Shown: positions 35,761 to 45,833, numbered from the stretch's first letter. The stretch is 64,000 nucleotides of DNA from Pseudorhodobacter sp. PARRP1 (GCA_002256245.1 NKIU01000010.1:1-64000); one strand, 5' to 3'. A program made the numbers and translations. Notes: generated by a model from the sequence alone, not told the origin.

Positions 35761-37059
35761 TCAGGAAATACGCGCGCCTGCCAAAGAGTTGGAGGACGAA
35801 GCTAAGATTCTCACCCGCACCATCTCACCAACGCGGCCATTCGGGTCGTTGACGAACACGGCGTGCAGGTGATCCGACTTGCCGATCATCTGCCCGGCCT
35901 CGCGCCCGGCTTTCTCATACAGCACCCCCACTTCACGCCCCACCATCGCCTCTTGCAGGCCGCGCTGCTGTTGGGTGATCAAGGCTTGCAGGGTTTGCAG
36001 GCGCGCGTCCGCGACCGCGCCGTCAATCTCGGGCTTTTCCGCAGCCGGGGTGCCGGGGCGGGCCGAGTATTTGAAGCTGTAAGCCGCGCCATAGTTGACA
36101 GCCCGGATCAGCGACAGAGTGTCTTCAAAATCCTGATCCGTCTCACCCGGAAAGCCGACGATGAAATCCGACGACAGCAGAATATCGGGCCGCGCCGCGC
36201 GGATGCGCTCAATCAGGCGCAGATAGGCCTCTGCCGTATGCTTGCGGTTCATCGCTTTCAGGATCCGGTCGCTGCCCGATTGCACGGGCAGATGGAGATA
36301 CGGCATCAGTTTCGGCAGATCACCATGGGCGGCGATCAGATCATCATCCATGTCGTTGGGGTGGCTGGTGGTGTAGCGGATGCGTTCCAGTCCATCGACC
36401 TTCGCCAGTTCGCGGATCAGCCGCGCGAGTGTCCAGCCGTCGCCGTGATAGGCATTCACATTCTGTCCCAGCAGCGTCAGATCGCGCACGCCTTTATCCA
36501 CCAAGCCCCGCGCTTCGGTCAGAATCCGCTGCGGATCACGCGAAACTTCGGCCCCACGGGTATAGGGCACCACACAGAATGCGCAGAACTTGTCGCAGCC
36601 TTCCTGCACTGTCAGAAACGCCATCGGGCCACGGCTGGCCTTGCGCTCGGGCAGCAGGTCAAACTTGTCCTCCAGCGGGAAATCGGTATCGACCTGCGGC
36701 GTGTTCGCCCGCGCCATTTCCGGCAAACGGTGATAGGACTGCGGCCCCACCACCAGATCAACAATCGGCATCCGCCGCATGATCTCGGCACCCTCGGCCT
36801 GCGCCACACAACCCGCCACCCCGATCTTCACATCAGGCCGCGCCGCCTTCAGCTTTTTCAGCCGCCCCAGATCGGAATACAGCTTTTCCCCGGCCTTTTC
36901 GCGAATATGGCAGGTGTTCAGCAGCACCATATCGGCATCTTCGGCGGATTCGGTGGTGACATAGCCATCCGCGCCCATAGCCTCGGCCATACGCTCGGAA
37001 TCATAGACGTTCATCTGACACCCATAGGTCTTGATGAACAATTTCTTCGGATCGGCCAT
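35761..37059 (-). CDS. miaB: tRNA-2-methylthio-N6-dimethylallyladenosine synthase
   Basis: 432 residues from the ATG at 37059. Radical-SAM enzyme adding a methylthio group to i6A37 of tRNA. Auxiliary cluster cysteines are Cys14, Cys50 and Cys84. The radical SAM cluster is Cys155, Cys159, Cys162 ([16 protein letters not shown]). A TRAM domain is at the C-terminus (about 370-430). An upstream 24-residue extension is Arg-rich and rejected. Divergent from the gene at 37183. Confidence 0.95.
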   Translation of the reverse strand: MADPKKLFIKTYGCQMNVYDSERMAEAMGADGYVTTESAEDADMVLLNTCHIREKAGEKLYSDLGRLKKLKAARPDVKIGVAGCVAQAEGAEIMRRMPIVDLVVGPQSYHRLPEMARANTPQVDTDFPLEDKFDLLPERKASRGPMAFLTVQEGCDKFCAFCVVPYTRGAEVSRDPQRILTEARGLVDKGVRDLTLLGQNVNAYHGDGWTLARLIRELAKVDGLERIRYTTSHPNDMDDDLIAAHGDLPKLMPYLHLPVQSGSDRILKAMNRKHTAEAYLRLIERIRAARPDILLSSDFIVGFPGETDQDFEDTLSLIRAVNYGAAYSFKYSARPGTPAAEKPEIDGAVADARLQTLQALITQQQRGLQEAMVGREVGVLYEKAGREAGQMIGKSDHLHAVFVNDPNGRVGEMVRVRILASSSNSLAGARIS

Positions 37060-37182
37060 GGCGCACCTCTGTCTGGGGTGTTCCTCTATGCCAAACCGCC
37101 CTGCTTCGCAACGCCGGGGCTTGCGTTGCACCGGTTGTTAACGGATTCTGCCGCAAACAGGCCAAGGGCAGATGGGCAAAGC

Positions 37183-38052
37183 ATGAAATACAGGTCGCTT
37201 GATCAGTTTCTGGCAGAGGGCAAGGCAGCCTTGGCGAAAGGCCCGGTTGCGCTGGTTTTTGCCGAAGACGCGGTCGAGGTTGAAAGCACGATCCGCCACC
37301 ATCTTGAGGCCGGGTTTGTCCAGCTTGCGCTGTTCGCCCCCGATGCCATCACCATCCCCGCCGAGCTTGAGGCGAAAATCCATCGCGTGCCGTATGAGGC
37401 CGCAACGGTTGAAGCGCTGGTTGAGGCTGTCAACAAAGTGATCGCCGCCGCCCACGGCATCTGGCTTTATTACTGCTACAACGCCGAATATCTGTTCCAC
37501 CCGTTCTGCGAAAGCCGCAACATCCGTGAGATGCTGGCCTTCCACACCGAAGAGCGCCGCGATGCGATGCTGTCCTATGTGGTTGATCTATATGCCGATG
37601 ATCTGAACTTGTTCCCCAACGCCGTGTCGCTGGACCGCGCGCATCTGGACAAATCCGGCTACTACGCCCTTGGCCGCCCCGACGTGGCCAACCACAACTA
37701 TCCCAAGGAACGCCAGTTGGATTTCTTTGGCGGGCTGCGCTGGCGGTTTGAAGAACACATCCCGGTGCCGCGCCGCAAGATTGACCGCATCGCGCTGTTC
37801 CGCACCAAACCGGGCTTAAGCTTGCGCGGTGATTTCACTCTGTCGGATGAGGAATACAACACCTACGCCTGCCCTTGGCATCACAACATCACCACCGCCA
37901 TCGTCAGCTTCCGCACCGCCAAGGCGCTGCGCTCGAACGCCGGATCGCGGTTTGATATCCATGATTTCAAATGGCACAACTCCACCCCGTTTGACTGGCA
38001 CAGCCAACAGTTGATGGACCTTGGGCTGATGGAGCCAGGTCAGTGGTTCTAA
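37183..38052 (+). CDS. Conserved protein of unknown function (possibly glycosyltransferase-related)
   Basis: 289 residues from the ATG at 37183. No signal peptide or membrane segment. The middle and C-terminal parts are rich in aromatic and His residues (GIWLYYCYNAEYLFHPFCESR; RQLDFFGGLRWRFEEHIP; YACPWHHNITTAIVSFR). It resembles proteins labelled glycosyltransferase family 2-like in Rhodobacteraceae, but no nucleotide-sugar motif could be verified, so no activity is assigned. The frame is open far upstream only because it shadows miaB. Confidence 0.7.
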   Translation: MKYRSLDQFLAEGKAALAKGPVALVFAEDAVEVESTIRHHLEAGFVQLALFAPDAITIPAELEAKIHRVPYEAATVEALVEAVNKVIAAAHGIWLYYCYNAEYLFHPFCESRNIREMLAFHTEERRDAMLSYVVDLYADDLNLFPNAVSLDRAHLDKSGYYALGRPDVANHNYPKERQLDFFGGLRWRFEEHIPVPRRKIDRIALFRTKPGLSLRGDFTLSDEEYNTYACPWHHNITTAIVSFRTAKALRSNAGSRFDIHDFKWHNSTPFDWHSQQLMDLGLMEPGQWF

Positions 38053-38181
38053 ACGTCACAAATCCGCCGCGCTGATGGCTTTTGACGAAGCGGCGCGGGG
38101 TTGAAAAATCACCCGCTTGACCGGCGCAGGGCGCGATTCTAAGGCGAAACTCACCCCGTTTTGCCGCCAAGGATGCCGCAC

Positions 38182-39300
38182 ATGAATAAACCAAAACTCC
38201 GCATCGGCCTGATTGGCACCGGCTTCATGGGCAAGGCGCACGTGTTCGGCTTCACGTCAGCCCCGCGTGTGTTCGAACTGCCGTTCGATCTGGAACTGCA
38301 CACCGTCGCGGATATTACGCCCGAGGCCGCCGAACGCGCCCGGCAGACGTTGGGCTTTGCCCATGCCACTGCCGACTGGCGCACGATCATGGCAGACCCT
38401 GCAATTGATCTGGTGTCGATCACCGCACCGAACGCCTTGCACAAGGAAATGTCGCTGGCGGCCATTGCGGCAGGCAAGCATGTGTATTGCGAAAAGCCCC
38501 TCGCGCCCTTGGCCGCCGATGCCATGGAAATGACCCTTGCCGCCGAGGCTGCCGGGGTGAAAACCCAAGTCGGCTTCAACTATCTGTGCAACCCGATGCT
38601 GGCGCTGGCGCGGGAAATGATTGCGGCGGGCGAATTGGGCGAGATACGCGGCTATCGTGGCATGCACGCCGAAGATTACATGGCAGACGCCAACGGCCCC
38701 TACACCTTCCGCCACGACCCCGCAGGCGGTGGGGCGCTGGCCGATATTGGCAGCCATGCCCTTGCCACGGCGGAATTCCTCTGTGGCGCGATCACCCGCG
38801 TGATGGGCGATTGCGTGACGATGATTGCCGAGCGCCCCGATGGCAAAGGCGGTCGCAAGGCGGTCACGGTGGATGACGTGGGCCGCGCGTTCCTGCGCTT
38901 TGAAAATGGTGCCACGGGGTCAATCGAGGGCAACTGGATCGCCACAGGCCGCAAGATGCAGCATGACTTTGAGGTTTACGGCACCAAGGGCGCGCTGGCG
39001 TTCAGCCAGGAACATTTCAACGTTATCAACTACTTCTCGACCTCCGACGCCAAAGGCCGCCAGGGCTTCCGCCGCATCGAGGCCTCGCCCGACCACGCAC
39101 CCTACGGCCTGTTCTGCGTCGCCGCAGGCCACCAGATCGGCTTTAACGACCTGAAGGCGATCGAGGTCGCAGGCTACATCAACGCCATCGCGGGCAAAGC
39201 GCCGGAGCCCTTCAACTTCCGCGCTGGCCTGCGGATTCAGACATTGGTCGAGACCATTCACGCATCCTCTAAGGCACAGGCGTGGATGGATGTGGCCTAA
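38182..39300 (+). CDS. Gfo/Idh/MocA-family NAD(P)-dependent oxidoreductase
   Basis: 372 residues from the ATG at 38182 (AAGGA 8 bases upstream). Rossmann motif GLIGTGFMGKAH at the N-terminus; the family signature CEKPLA at about residue 103; a C-terminal alpha/beta domain with DIGSHAL follows. Acts on sugars, inositols or related polyols; the substrate is unknown. Lies just before the cobalamin riboswitch but is not part of that unit. Confidence 0.88.
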   Translation: MNKPKLRIGLIGTGFMGKAHVFGFTSAPRVFELPFDLELHTVADITPEAAERARQTLGFAHATADWRTIMADPAIDLVSITAPNALHKEMSLAAIAAGKHVYCEKPLAPLAADAMEMTLAAEAAGVKTQVGFNYLCNPMLALAREMIAAGELGEIRGYRGMHAEDYMADANGPYTFRHDPAGGGALADIGSHALATAEFLCGAITRVMGDCVTMIAERPDGKGGRKAVTVDDVGRAFLRFENGATGSIEGNWIATGRKMQHDFEVYGTKGALAFSQEHFNVINYFSTSDAKGRQGFRRIEASPDHAPYGLFCVAAGHQIGFNDLKAIEVAGYINAIAGKAPEPFNFRAGLRIQTLVETIHASSKAQAWMDVA

Positions 39301-39369
39301 GGCGCAAAAGCGCCGCCGCCTGTCGCTGTTCGCATTGACAGCGTCAGGCGAATCCCGCTTCATGCCCGC

Positions 39370-39560
39370 GATGGTTTCGGCAGACGCAAAGTCGCGCCGG
39401 ATGAAAAGGGAATACGGTGTGGTGTAGGCAAAAGCCGCCAATTCCGTGACTGCCCCCGCAACTGTAAGCGGTGAGCAAACCTGCAAAGTCCACTGCCCCA
39501 AAGGGGTGGGAAGGCGCAGGCCAGCCACGACCCGCGAGTCAGGAGACCTGCCATCATAGC
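39370..39560 (+). ncRNA. Cobalamin (B12) riboswitch
   Basis: The conserved order of an AdoCbl-type riboswitch is present: GAAAAGGGAATACGGTG, then CCGTGACTGCCCCCGCAACTGTAAGCGG, then GGTGGGAAGGCGCAGG, and finally the B12 box GAGTCAGGAGACCTGCC ending near 39553. Downstream, CCGGGC...GCCCGG and an ATCATCC/GGATG pairing could hide the ribosome site (GGAAGGAT) of the DUF1636 gene. B12 should therefore repress the following importer operon. Confidence 0.93.
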
Positions 39561-39600
39561 CGAAACAATCATCCGGGCGGGGTGCCCGGGGAAGGATGCT

Positions 39601-40044
39601 ATGATCAATCTGCAAGGGCCCGCGCTGGCCCAAGACCCTGCCCTGCGGCAGAGCGTAAAGCGCCATCAAATTCTGGTCTGCCAAACCTGTCGCCACAAAG
39701 ACAGCCCCTGTCGGCCCGGCCTTGCCCTGCTGGAAAAGCTGCGCGCGGCGGTCAGCGAAGCCAAGGGGCTGGCCGAGGATTTCGAGATTTCCGGCACCGC
39801 CTGCATGGCAGGTTGTGATCGCCCCTGCACCGTGGCTTGGCGGGCAACAGGCAAGGCCACATGGCTGTTCGGCGATATCGACCCGGATGCCGATATAGAC
39901 GCGCTGGTTGAATTTGCCGCGCTGTATCAACGGCTTGACGATGGCTGGTGCCGCTCGGCTGATCGCCCGGGGAAACTCGCGACCTCGACCCTCGCCCGTA
40001 TCCCCGCAGCACTGATCGTCACCGCCGAGGGCGCGTTGCAATGA
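39601..40044 (+). CDS. DUF1636 family protein (putative metal/FeS-binding)
   Basis: 147 residues. Two cysteine groups: CQTCRHKDSPC (Cys27, 30, 37) and CMAGCDRPC (Cys68, 72, 76), with a thioredoxin-like-ferredoxin spacing. The family is uncharacterised. First gene under the cobalamin riboswitch and overlapping the ATPase gene by 4 bases. Its place points to a role in corrinoid or cobalt uptake, perhaps cofactor handling or reduction; this is inference. Confidence 0.88.
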   Translation: MINLQGPALAQDPALRQSVKRHQILVCQTCRHKDSPCRPGLALLEKLRAAVSEAKGLAEDFEISGTACMAGCDRPCTVAWRATGKATWLFGDIDPDADIDALVEFAALYQRLDDGWCRSADRPGKLATSTLARIPAALIVTAEGALQ

Positions 40045-40808
40045 CCGCGCCCATACTGGAAGCCCGCAATCTGTGCTGGGGCCCACCCCGCCGCCCCGAC
40101 ATCCTGAACGACATCAGCTTTGCCTTGACCGAGGGCGAGGTGATGGCGATTTGCGGGGCGAACGGGGCGGGCAAATCGTCACTGTTGCGCCTGCTGTATC
40201 GCCACCTGCCCCCCCGCAGCGGCACCGTCAGCTTGCTGGGGCGCGATCTGTGGCGACATTCGGCACGCGAAACCGCCCGCATCGTCGCCGCCGTGTTGCA
40301 AGAGCAACCCACCGATTTTGCCCTGACTGCACGGCAGATCGTGGCGCTTGGCCGCCTGCCGCACCGCGCAGGCTTTGCAGGTGCCGCGCTGCGCGACACC
40401 CATGTGGTCAGCGCCGCATTGGAACGGCTGGACCTCGCGCGCTTTGCCGACATGCCTTTTGGCACCCTGTCGGGTGGCGAGAAACAGCGCGTGATGGTCG
40501 CCCGCGCCCTTGCGCAAGAACCCCGCGTGCTGATCCTCGACGAGCCGACCAACCATCTGGACATCCGCCACCAGCTTGAACTGCTGGCCCTGCTGCGCGG
40601 CCTTGGCCTGACGGTGATCTGCACCCTGCACGATCTGACACTTGCCGCGCAGTTTGCCGACCGCGTGCTGGTTCTGGCCGATGGCCGCGTTTTGTCCGAT
40701 GGCCCGCCCGATCTGGCGCTGTCCGAGCATCACATCGCCACCGCCTTCAACGTCACCGCCCGCGTGGACCGTTCCGGCCCCGCGCCGCGCTTTTCCTTTC
40801 ATCTTTAG
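40041..40808 (+). CDS. ABC transporter ATPase, BtuD/FecE type
   Basis: 255 residues. Walker A GANGAGKSS near residue 37, signature LSGGEKQRV, Walker B VLILDEPTNHLD. Cytoplasmic ATPase of a cobalamin/iron-chelate importer. ATG overlaps the DUF1636 stop (ATGA). The riboswitch favours cobalamin or a corrinoid precursor over iron. Confidence 0.9.
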   Translation: MTAPILEARNLCWGPPRRPDILNDISFALTEGEVMAICGANGAGKSSLLRLLYRHLPPRSGTVSLLGRDLWRHSARETARIVAAVLQEQPTDFALTARQIVALGRLPHRAGFAGAALRDTHVVSAALERLDLARFADMPFGTLSGGEKQRVMVARALAQEPRVLILDEPTNHLDIRHQLELLALLRGLGLTVICTLHDLTLAAQFADRVLVLADGRVLSDGPPDLALSEHHIATAFNVTARVDRSGPAPRFSFHL

Positions 40809-40817
40809 GATACCCCG

Positions 40818-41747
40818 ATGAAATACGCTCTGATCGCCCTGTTGCTGTCGGCAACTTCTGCCGCCGCCTTTCCCGTCACCGTGAAAAGCTGCAACCGCGA
40901 TGTCACCTTCGACGCCGCCCCAACCCATGCCATTTCCAACGACGTGAACCTGACCGAGATGATGCTGGTGCTGGGACTGCGTGATCGCATGGTGGGCTAC
41001 ACTGGCATTTCCGGCTGGAAAACGCTTGATCCCGAGATGCGCGATGGCGTGGCCGAACTGCCCGAACTTTCCGCGAAATACCCCAGCAAGGAAGTGCTTG
41101 CGGGCGCTGATGCCGATTTCTTCTTTGCCGGTTGGAACTACGGCATGAAAGTCGGCGGCGAAGTCACCCCCGAAACGCTGGAACCCTTGGGCATCAAGAC
41201 TTACGAGCTGACCGAAAGCTGCATCTTCGTCGGCCCCAAGGCGAAAAGCAGCATGGATGACATGTATAACGACCTGCTGAACCTTGGCACGATCTTTGGC
41301 ATCGAGGATAAGGCAAGGGCGCTGGTCGAAGGCTACAAAGCGCAACTGGCCGAGGCCACCAAGGGCGTTGATCACAGCAACCCTTTGCGGGTGTTCGTCT
41401 ATGACAGCGGCGAAGACACGCCCTTCACCGCAGGCAAATACGCCATGCCCACCGCGCTGATCGAGGCTGCGGGTGGCGTCAACATCATGGATGATCTGGA
41501 TAAAAGCTGGGCGACTGTGGCGTGGGAGCCTGTGGTGGAGCGTAACCCGCAAGTCATCGTGATCGTCAACTATGGCGATGTGACGGCCGAGCAGAAAATC
41601 GCCTTCATGCGGGGCAACCCGGCCTTTGCGGGCATCGACGCGGTGAAGAACAACCGCTTTGTGGTGCTGGAATATGTCGAGGCCACCCCCGGCCCGCGCA
41701 ACATCAAAGCGGTGGAAAAGCTGGTCGCGGGCTTTGCGGCGCAGTAA
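40818..41747 (+). CDS. ABC transporter substrate-binding protein, BtuF/FecB type
   Basis: 309 residues with a signal peptide (about 1-19, SAAAFP). Type III periplasmic-binding (Peripla_BP_2) fold with two lobes linked by a long helix. Delivers corrinoid (or a chelate) to the permease. 9 bases after the ATPase gene. Confidence 0.88.
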   Translation: MKYALIALLLSATSAAAFPVTVKSCNRDVTFDAAPTHAISNDVNLTEMMLVLGLRDRMVGYTGISGWKTLDPEMRDGVAELPELSAKYPSKEVLAGADADFFFAGWNYGMKVGGEVTPETLEPLGIKTYELTESCIFVGPKAKSSMDDMYNDLLNLGTIFGIEDKARALVEGYKAQLAEATKGVDHSNPLRVFVYDSGEDTPFTAGKYAMPTALIEAAGGVNIMDDLDKSWATVAWEPVVERNPQVIVIVNYGDVTAEQKIAFMRGNPAFAGIDAVKNNRFVVLEYVEATPGPRNIKAVEKLVAGFAAQ

Positions 41748-41801
41748 GAACAACCTGCGCCGGGGCAGATGTCCCGGCGCAATGCTTTGAAAGGCAAGCC
41801 G

Positions 41802-42860
41802 ATGGCCGACCTTACCGAACCCACCGTTGCCAGCGCGGCTTGGCATCTGTCGCGCCGCGCCGGGCTGGTGCTGGCGGGCTGCGCGGTGCTGGTTTTGTCG
41901 ATCATCCTTGCGGTTTCCATCGGCGCGGTTTCGATCCCGCTGGCCACCGTCTGGGGCATCGCGCTGAACCATGTGATCCCCGATGCCGTGCCCGTCACAT
42001 GGTCGCCCGGGCGCGCGGCGATTGTCTGGGATATCCGCTTTCCCCGCGCGATCCTTGCGGGGCTTGTGGGCGCGGGTTTGGGGCTGACCGGGGCTGCGCT
42101 GCAATCTGTCACCCGCAACCCGCTCGCCGATCCGCATCTGCTGGGTATATCGTCTGGCGGAGCGTTCGGGGCGATCCTTGCGCTGATGCACACAGGCATG
42201 TTTCTGGGCCTGCTGACCGTCCCCCTGCTGGCCTTTGCGGGGGCCTTGGCCGCCACCGCGCTGGTGCTGGGCATCGCGCAATTTGCGCGTGCGACATCCG
42301 CCGACCGGCTGGTGCTGGCGGGGGTGGCTGTCAGCTTCATCATCATGGCAGGCGCGAACATATTGATCTTCCTCGGCGATCCGCGCGCCACCCATACCGT
42401 GGTGTTCTGGATGCTCGGCGGTTTCGGCCTTGCGCAATGGCCGCATCTGTTGTTCCCGCTGGCGGTGCTGATCCCCACTGGCCTGTGGCTGTGGCACCGC
42501 GCCCCCGATCTGAACGCGATGAGCCTTGGCGATGAGACTGCCTCAAGCCTTGGCATCCCCATCGCCCGGTTTCGCCTGTCGGTCTTTGTCGCAGGCGCGC
42601 TGATCACCGGAGTCATGGTGGCGTTTTCGGGCATCATCGGCTTTGTCGGCCTGATGATGCCCCACCTTGTGCGCCTGATCTTTGGCGGCGACAACGCCCG
42701 CGTGCTGCCGCTGTCGGCGCTGTTCGGCGCGATATTCCTGACATGGGCCGATACCGTCGCCCGCATCATCATGGCACCCGAGGATATGCCCATCGGCATC
42801 GTCACCGGGCTAACGGGCGGGCTGTTCTTCGTCTGGCTGATGGCGCGCAGAACCCCCTGA
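41802..42860 (+). CDS. ABC transporter permease, BtuC/FecCD type
   Basis: 352 residues from the ATG at 41802, which has GAAAGG 7 bases upstream; an ATG at 41769 lacks one. About ten membrane helices; family motifs LAGLVGAGLGLTGAALQSVTRNPLADP and GFVGLMMPHLVRLIFG, the segment that contacts the ATPase. Completes the importer controlled by the cobalamin riboswitch. Confidence 0.92.
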   Translation: MADLTEPTVASAAWHLSRRAGLVLAGCAVLVLSIILAVSIGAVSIPLATVWGIALNHVIPDAVPVTWSPGRAAIVWDIRFPRAILAGLVGAGLGLTGAALQSVTRNPLADPHLLGISSGGAFGAILALMHTGMFLGLLTVPLLAFAGALAATALVLGIAQFARATSADRLVLAGVAVSFIIMAGANILIFLGDPRATHTVVFWMLGGFGLAQWPHLLFPLAVLIPTGLWLWHRAPDLNAMSLGDETASSLGIPIARFRLSVFVAGALITGVMVAFSGIIGFVGLMMPHLVRLIFGGDNARVLPLSALFGAIFLTWADTVARIIMAPEDMPIGIVTGLTGGLFFVWLMARRTP

Positions 42861-43626
42861 GGGCTGGATTATTCCGGCGAGGTTTGGCCCGACGATATGC
42901 ACCGCCAACAGCGTAACCGGCACGCGGGGTTCCGCAATCGCATAAAAACCCACCCCAAGAATATCATCATCCACCACGATCAGACCGGCGGAGGAACCGG
43001 GCTTGATCGCGCCCGAACAAGGCCCGCCGCACATCGCCGCCGCCTCGATCCGCGCTTTGACCCCAAATCCATGGCGGCTTCGTCAAGCGCAGCATCACGA
43101 ACCGCAGGTCATTGCAATCCATCACAAAAACCACTGCGACATTGCTGTGCTTCATCGCGATAACCTGCCGCCCCGCAGGCCTCAGCACGCTACAGCATCC
43201 TGCAAATGCGTCTGCCGGGCCGCGCATAAAGCGAACATCATCGCCGAAACCGCCGAGGCGAAGGGCATCGCGTCAAACTCTTGGGCCGCCGCCCCATGGC
43301 GCGGCGCTTCGACCGCCACGTCACCAAAATCCGGCGGCGCGTTGCCGTGCCGAACGGCGACACCGCGCTTGGCACCGCGGTCACAAGGGCCGTGGGCCAG
43401 GTTTGTCGGAGATAACGCCCGCGCGGTCTTCAACCAATCCTTGGCAGGCCAATATTGCTTAACGCTTCCCTAACGCAAATTTTCAACCCATTGATCCCAA
43501 TATATAAACCTTATGGTCCCAACTCGGGACCATCCGCGATGCCCGCAAATCCCGCCCCTTCACAACCGCGTGCCACCCCTCCGAACCACCCTTGCACCCG
43601 TCCGCAGCTTGGGGGATTGTCCCGCC
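42861..43626. pseudogene. Gene-free region, possibly a decayed minus-strand gene
   Basis: 766 bases without an intact gene. On the minus strand three open frames follow one another in three different phases (43433-43182, 43227-42967, 43034-42810), covering most of the region. The last contains a plausible protein-like stretch (GLIVVDDDILGVGFYAIAEP). This is what a coding gene broken by frameshifts looks like, but its family was not recognised. A palindrome is at 43513-43533. The MFS promoter should lie near 43540-43620. Confidence 0.35.
43513..43533. repeat. GGTCCC...GGGACC palindrome, second copy
   Basis: ATGGTCCC-AACTC-GGGACCAT. The 17-base core equals that of the aroA terminator at 26111-26131, but the outer bases differ (compensated AT instead of AA/TT) and no T-run follows. 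The conserved core with paired changes outside suggests a mobile or selected hairpin element. Confidence 0.6.
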
Positions 43627-45012
43627 ATGCCCTCCGCCCGCATCCTCCCCCTGATCGTCGCGACCGCCCTGTTGATGGAGAATATCGACTCCTCGGTGCT
43701 GTCCACCTCGCTGCCCCAGATCGCGCGCGACCTGAACTCCGACCCGATCCACCTGAAGCTGGTCCTCACCACCTACCTCCTCGCCCTCGCTGTCTTCATC
43801 CCGGCCTCCGGCTGGATGGCCGACCGCTTCGGCGCGCGCAAAATCTTCCGCGCCGCAATCGTGGTGTTCGCGGCGGGCTCCATCGCCTGCGCCCTTTCCA
43901 CCAACCTCATTGAGTTGGTCGCCGCCCGCGCGCTGCAAGGTTTGGGCGGGTCGATGATGACGCCCGTGGGCCGCCTGATCGTGCTGCGCGGCACGCCCCG
44001 CGCGGGGCTGGTCGGCGCGCTGGCCTGGCTGACGGTGCCCGCGCTGCTCGGCCCGGTGCTTGGCCCACCCTTGGGCGGCTACATCACAACCTACTGGGAT
44101 TGGCGCTGGATTTTCTGGATAAACATTCCCATTGCTGTCCTTGGCGTGGTCCTCGCCACCCTGTTCATCCCCGACCTGCGCGAGCCTGAACCGCGCAGCT
44201 TTGACACCGCGGGTTTCCTGCTGCTTGGCCCCGGCCTTGCGGGCTTTCTGACCGGGGCGACCCTGATGGGCCTGAACCTTGCCACCCCGCTGATCGTCGG
44301 CGCCCTGACCGCAGGCGGCGCGGCGTTGATCGCGCTTTACGTCCGCCATGCCCTGCGCGTGCCGAACCCGATGGTCGATCTGCGCCTGCTGGCGCTGCCC
44401 ACGTTCCGCATTTCCGTCACGGCTGGCACGCTGTTCCGCGTCGGCGTCGGCGCGCTGCCGTTCCTGCTGCCGTTGATGCTGCAACTTGGGTTCGGGCTGA
44501 ACCCGCTGCAATCGGGGCTGATCACCTTCGCGTCGGGCATCGGCGCGCTGGTGCTGAAATTCGCCGCCCAACCGATCCTGCGCCGCTTTGGCTTCCGCCG
44601 GGTGCTGCTGGTCAATGCGCTGATCTCGTCGGTGTTCATCCTTGCCCCCGCCAGCTTTACCCCGCAAACGCCATGGCTGTTGATGCTGGGCGTGCTGTTT
44701 GTGGGCGGGCTGTCGCGGTCGCTGCAATTCACATCCGTGAACGCCATCGCCTATGCCGAGGTGCCATCCGAACGCCTCTCATCAGCCACATCCTTCACCG
44801 CTGTGCTGCAACAACTGTCCGGCTCCATCGGCATCACGCTGGCCGCCATGACACTGGAGGGCACCGGCTATCTGCGCGGCACATCCGCCACCGATCTGGG
44901 CAACTTCCCCGTCGTGTTCACCGTGATCGCGCTGCTGTCGCTGTCCTCGGCCGTGATCTTCGCCAAACTCTCGCCGCAAGCCGGGTCGCAACTGGTCCGC
45001 GCTGCCGATTGA
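43627..45012 (+). CDS. MFS drug exporter, DHA2 (EmrB/QacA) family
   Basis: 461 residues from the ATG at 43627. About 14 membrane helices. Motif A after helix 2 is GWMADRFGARKIFRAA, and the early LMENIDSSVLSTSLPQIARDL is typical of EmrB/QacA. Proton-driven exporter; the drug is unknown. No EmrA-like or TetR-like partner is adjacent. Confidence 0.9.
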   Translation: MPSARILPLIVATALLMENIDSSVLSTSLPQIARDLNSDPIHLKLVLTTYLLALAVFIPASGWMADRFGARKIFRAAIVVFAAGSIACALSTNLIELVAARALQGLGGSMMTPVGRLIVLRGTPRAGLVGALAWLTVPALLGPVLGPPLGGYITTYWDWRWIFWINIPIAVLGVVLATLFIPDLREPEPRSFDTAGFLLLGPGLAGFLTGATLMGLNLATPLIVGALTAGGAALIALYVRHALRVPNPMVDLRLLALPTFRISVTAGTLFRVGVGALPFLLPLMLQLGFGLNPLQSGLITFASGIGALVLKFAAQPILRRFGFRRVLLVNALISSVFILAPASFTPQTPWLLMLGVLFVGGLSRSLQFTSVNAIAYAEVPSERLSSATSFTAVLQQLSGSIGITLAAMTLEGTGYLRGTSATDLGNFPVVFTVIALLSLSSAVIFAKLSPQAGSQLVRAAD

Positions 45013-45059
45013 CACCACCCGCCTTTCCGCCTCATCTGGCGAAAACGAAAGGCCCGAGC

Positions 45060-45833
45060 ATGGACATCAACCTGACCTTTGCGCGCCCCGAGGATGGGCC
45101 GAAATCCGGCCCCGTCACAATCGGCTGGTTTCTGACGCAAGACAAAGGTGCGGTGCTGTATGATCCGCCCGAGCGCGTGTTGTTTCGCCAGACCAACAAG
45201 GCCCATGCCAAATCGGCCAGCCGTTGCCCGGCGGTGATCCAGTTGGAAAGCCGCTATTTCCTGATCAAATGCCCGTTTGACATGCACCTTGGCTTTGGCC
45301 GCGATGACAAGGGCAAGCCGCATCTGATCAACCGCGCCGGGGCCGCCTCCCCCATCCGCGCCAACAAACTGGGCGAGGTGATGACGCTGGTGTCCGAGGC
45401 CGAATGGCGCTACCCGGATCGCCCCACGGTGCAGATGTCGCTGCCCTACTGCTTTATCGCCGACGAGTTGGTCTATATCACCCAGCTTTCCGCCTTCGCC
45501 CACTACCGCCGCGAACAACTGCCCGGCACGATCTTTGGTGGCCGTTTCCCGCTGAACGTCTGGCCGCGCCCGCTGATGTGGGCGTTTGAATGGCACGAGC
45601 CGGAAAAAGACCTTATCCTGAAGCGCGGCGAGCCTTTGTTTTACTGCCAGTTTGAAGCCGATGGCCCCGATCGCCCGGTGCAGATGGTCGAGGCTGAAAA
45701 GACCCCCGAATTGCAGAAATACATGGAGCAGATTGGCGGCGTGGTGAACTACGTCAACCAGACCTTCGGCCTGTTCAAAGCCGCCGAGGCGTTGCGCCCG
45801 AAGAAGCTGCTTACCCCAAAGGCACGGGAGTAG
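45060..45833 (+). CDS. Conserved hypothetical protein
   Basis: 257 residues from the ATG at 45060 (GAAAGG upstream). No signal peptide or membrane segment. Trp/Pro-rich central block (GGRFPLNVWPRPLMWAFEWHEPEKDLILKRGEPLFYCQFE) looks like a conserved globular core. No family is assigned. Ends with a TAG stop that leads directly into a GGTGCGTGA palindrome. Confidence 0.7.
   Translation: MDINLTFARPEDGPKSGPVTIGWFLTQDKGAVLYDPPERVLFRQTNKAHAKSASRCPAVIQLESRYFLIKCPFDMHLGFGRDDKGKPHLINRAGAASPIRANKLGEVMTLVSEAEWRYPDRPTVQMSLPYCFIADELVYITQLSAFAHYRREQLPGTIFGGRFPLNVWPRPLMWAFEWHEPEKDLILKRGEPLFYCQFEADGPDRPVQMVEAEKTPELQKYMEQIGGVVNYVNQTFGLFKAAEALRPKKLLTPKARE

Noticed and set aside
35863-37182. N-terminal extension of the 289-residue protein to 729 residues
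   Set aside because: The extra part is antisense to miaB; the gene starts at the ATG at 37183.
40179-42497. 772-codon minus-strand frame opposite the B12 importer
   Set aside because: Antisense of three clear ABC transporter genes.
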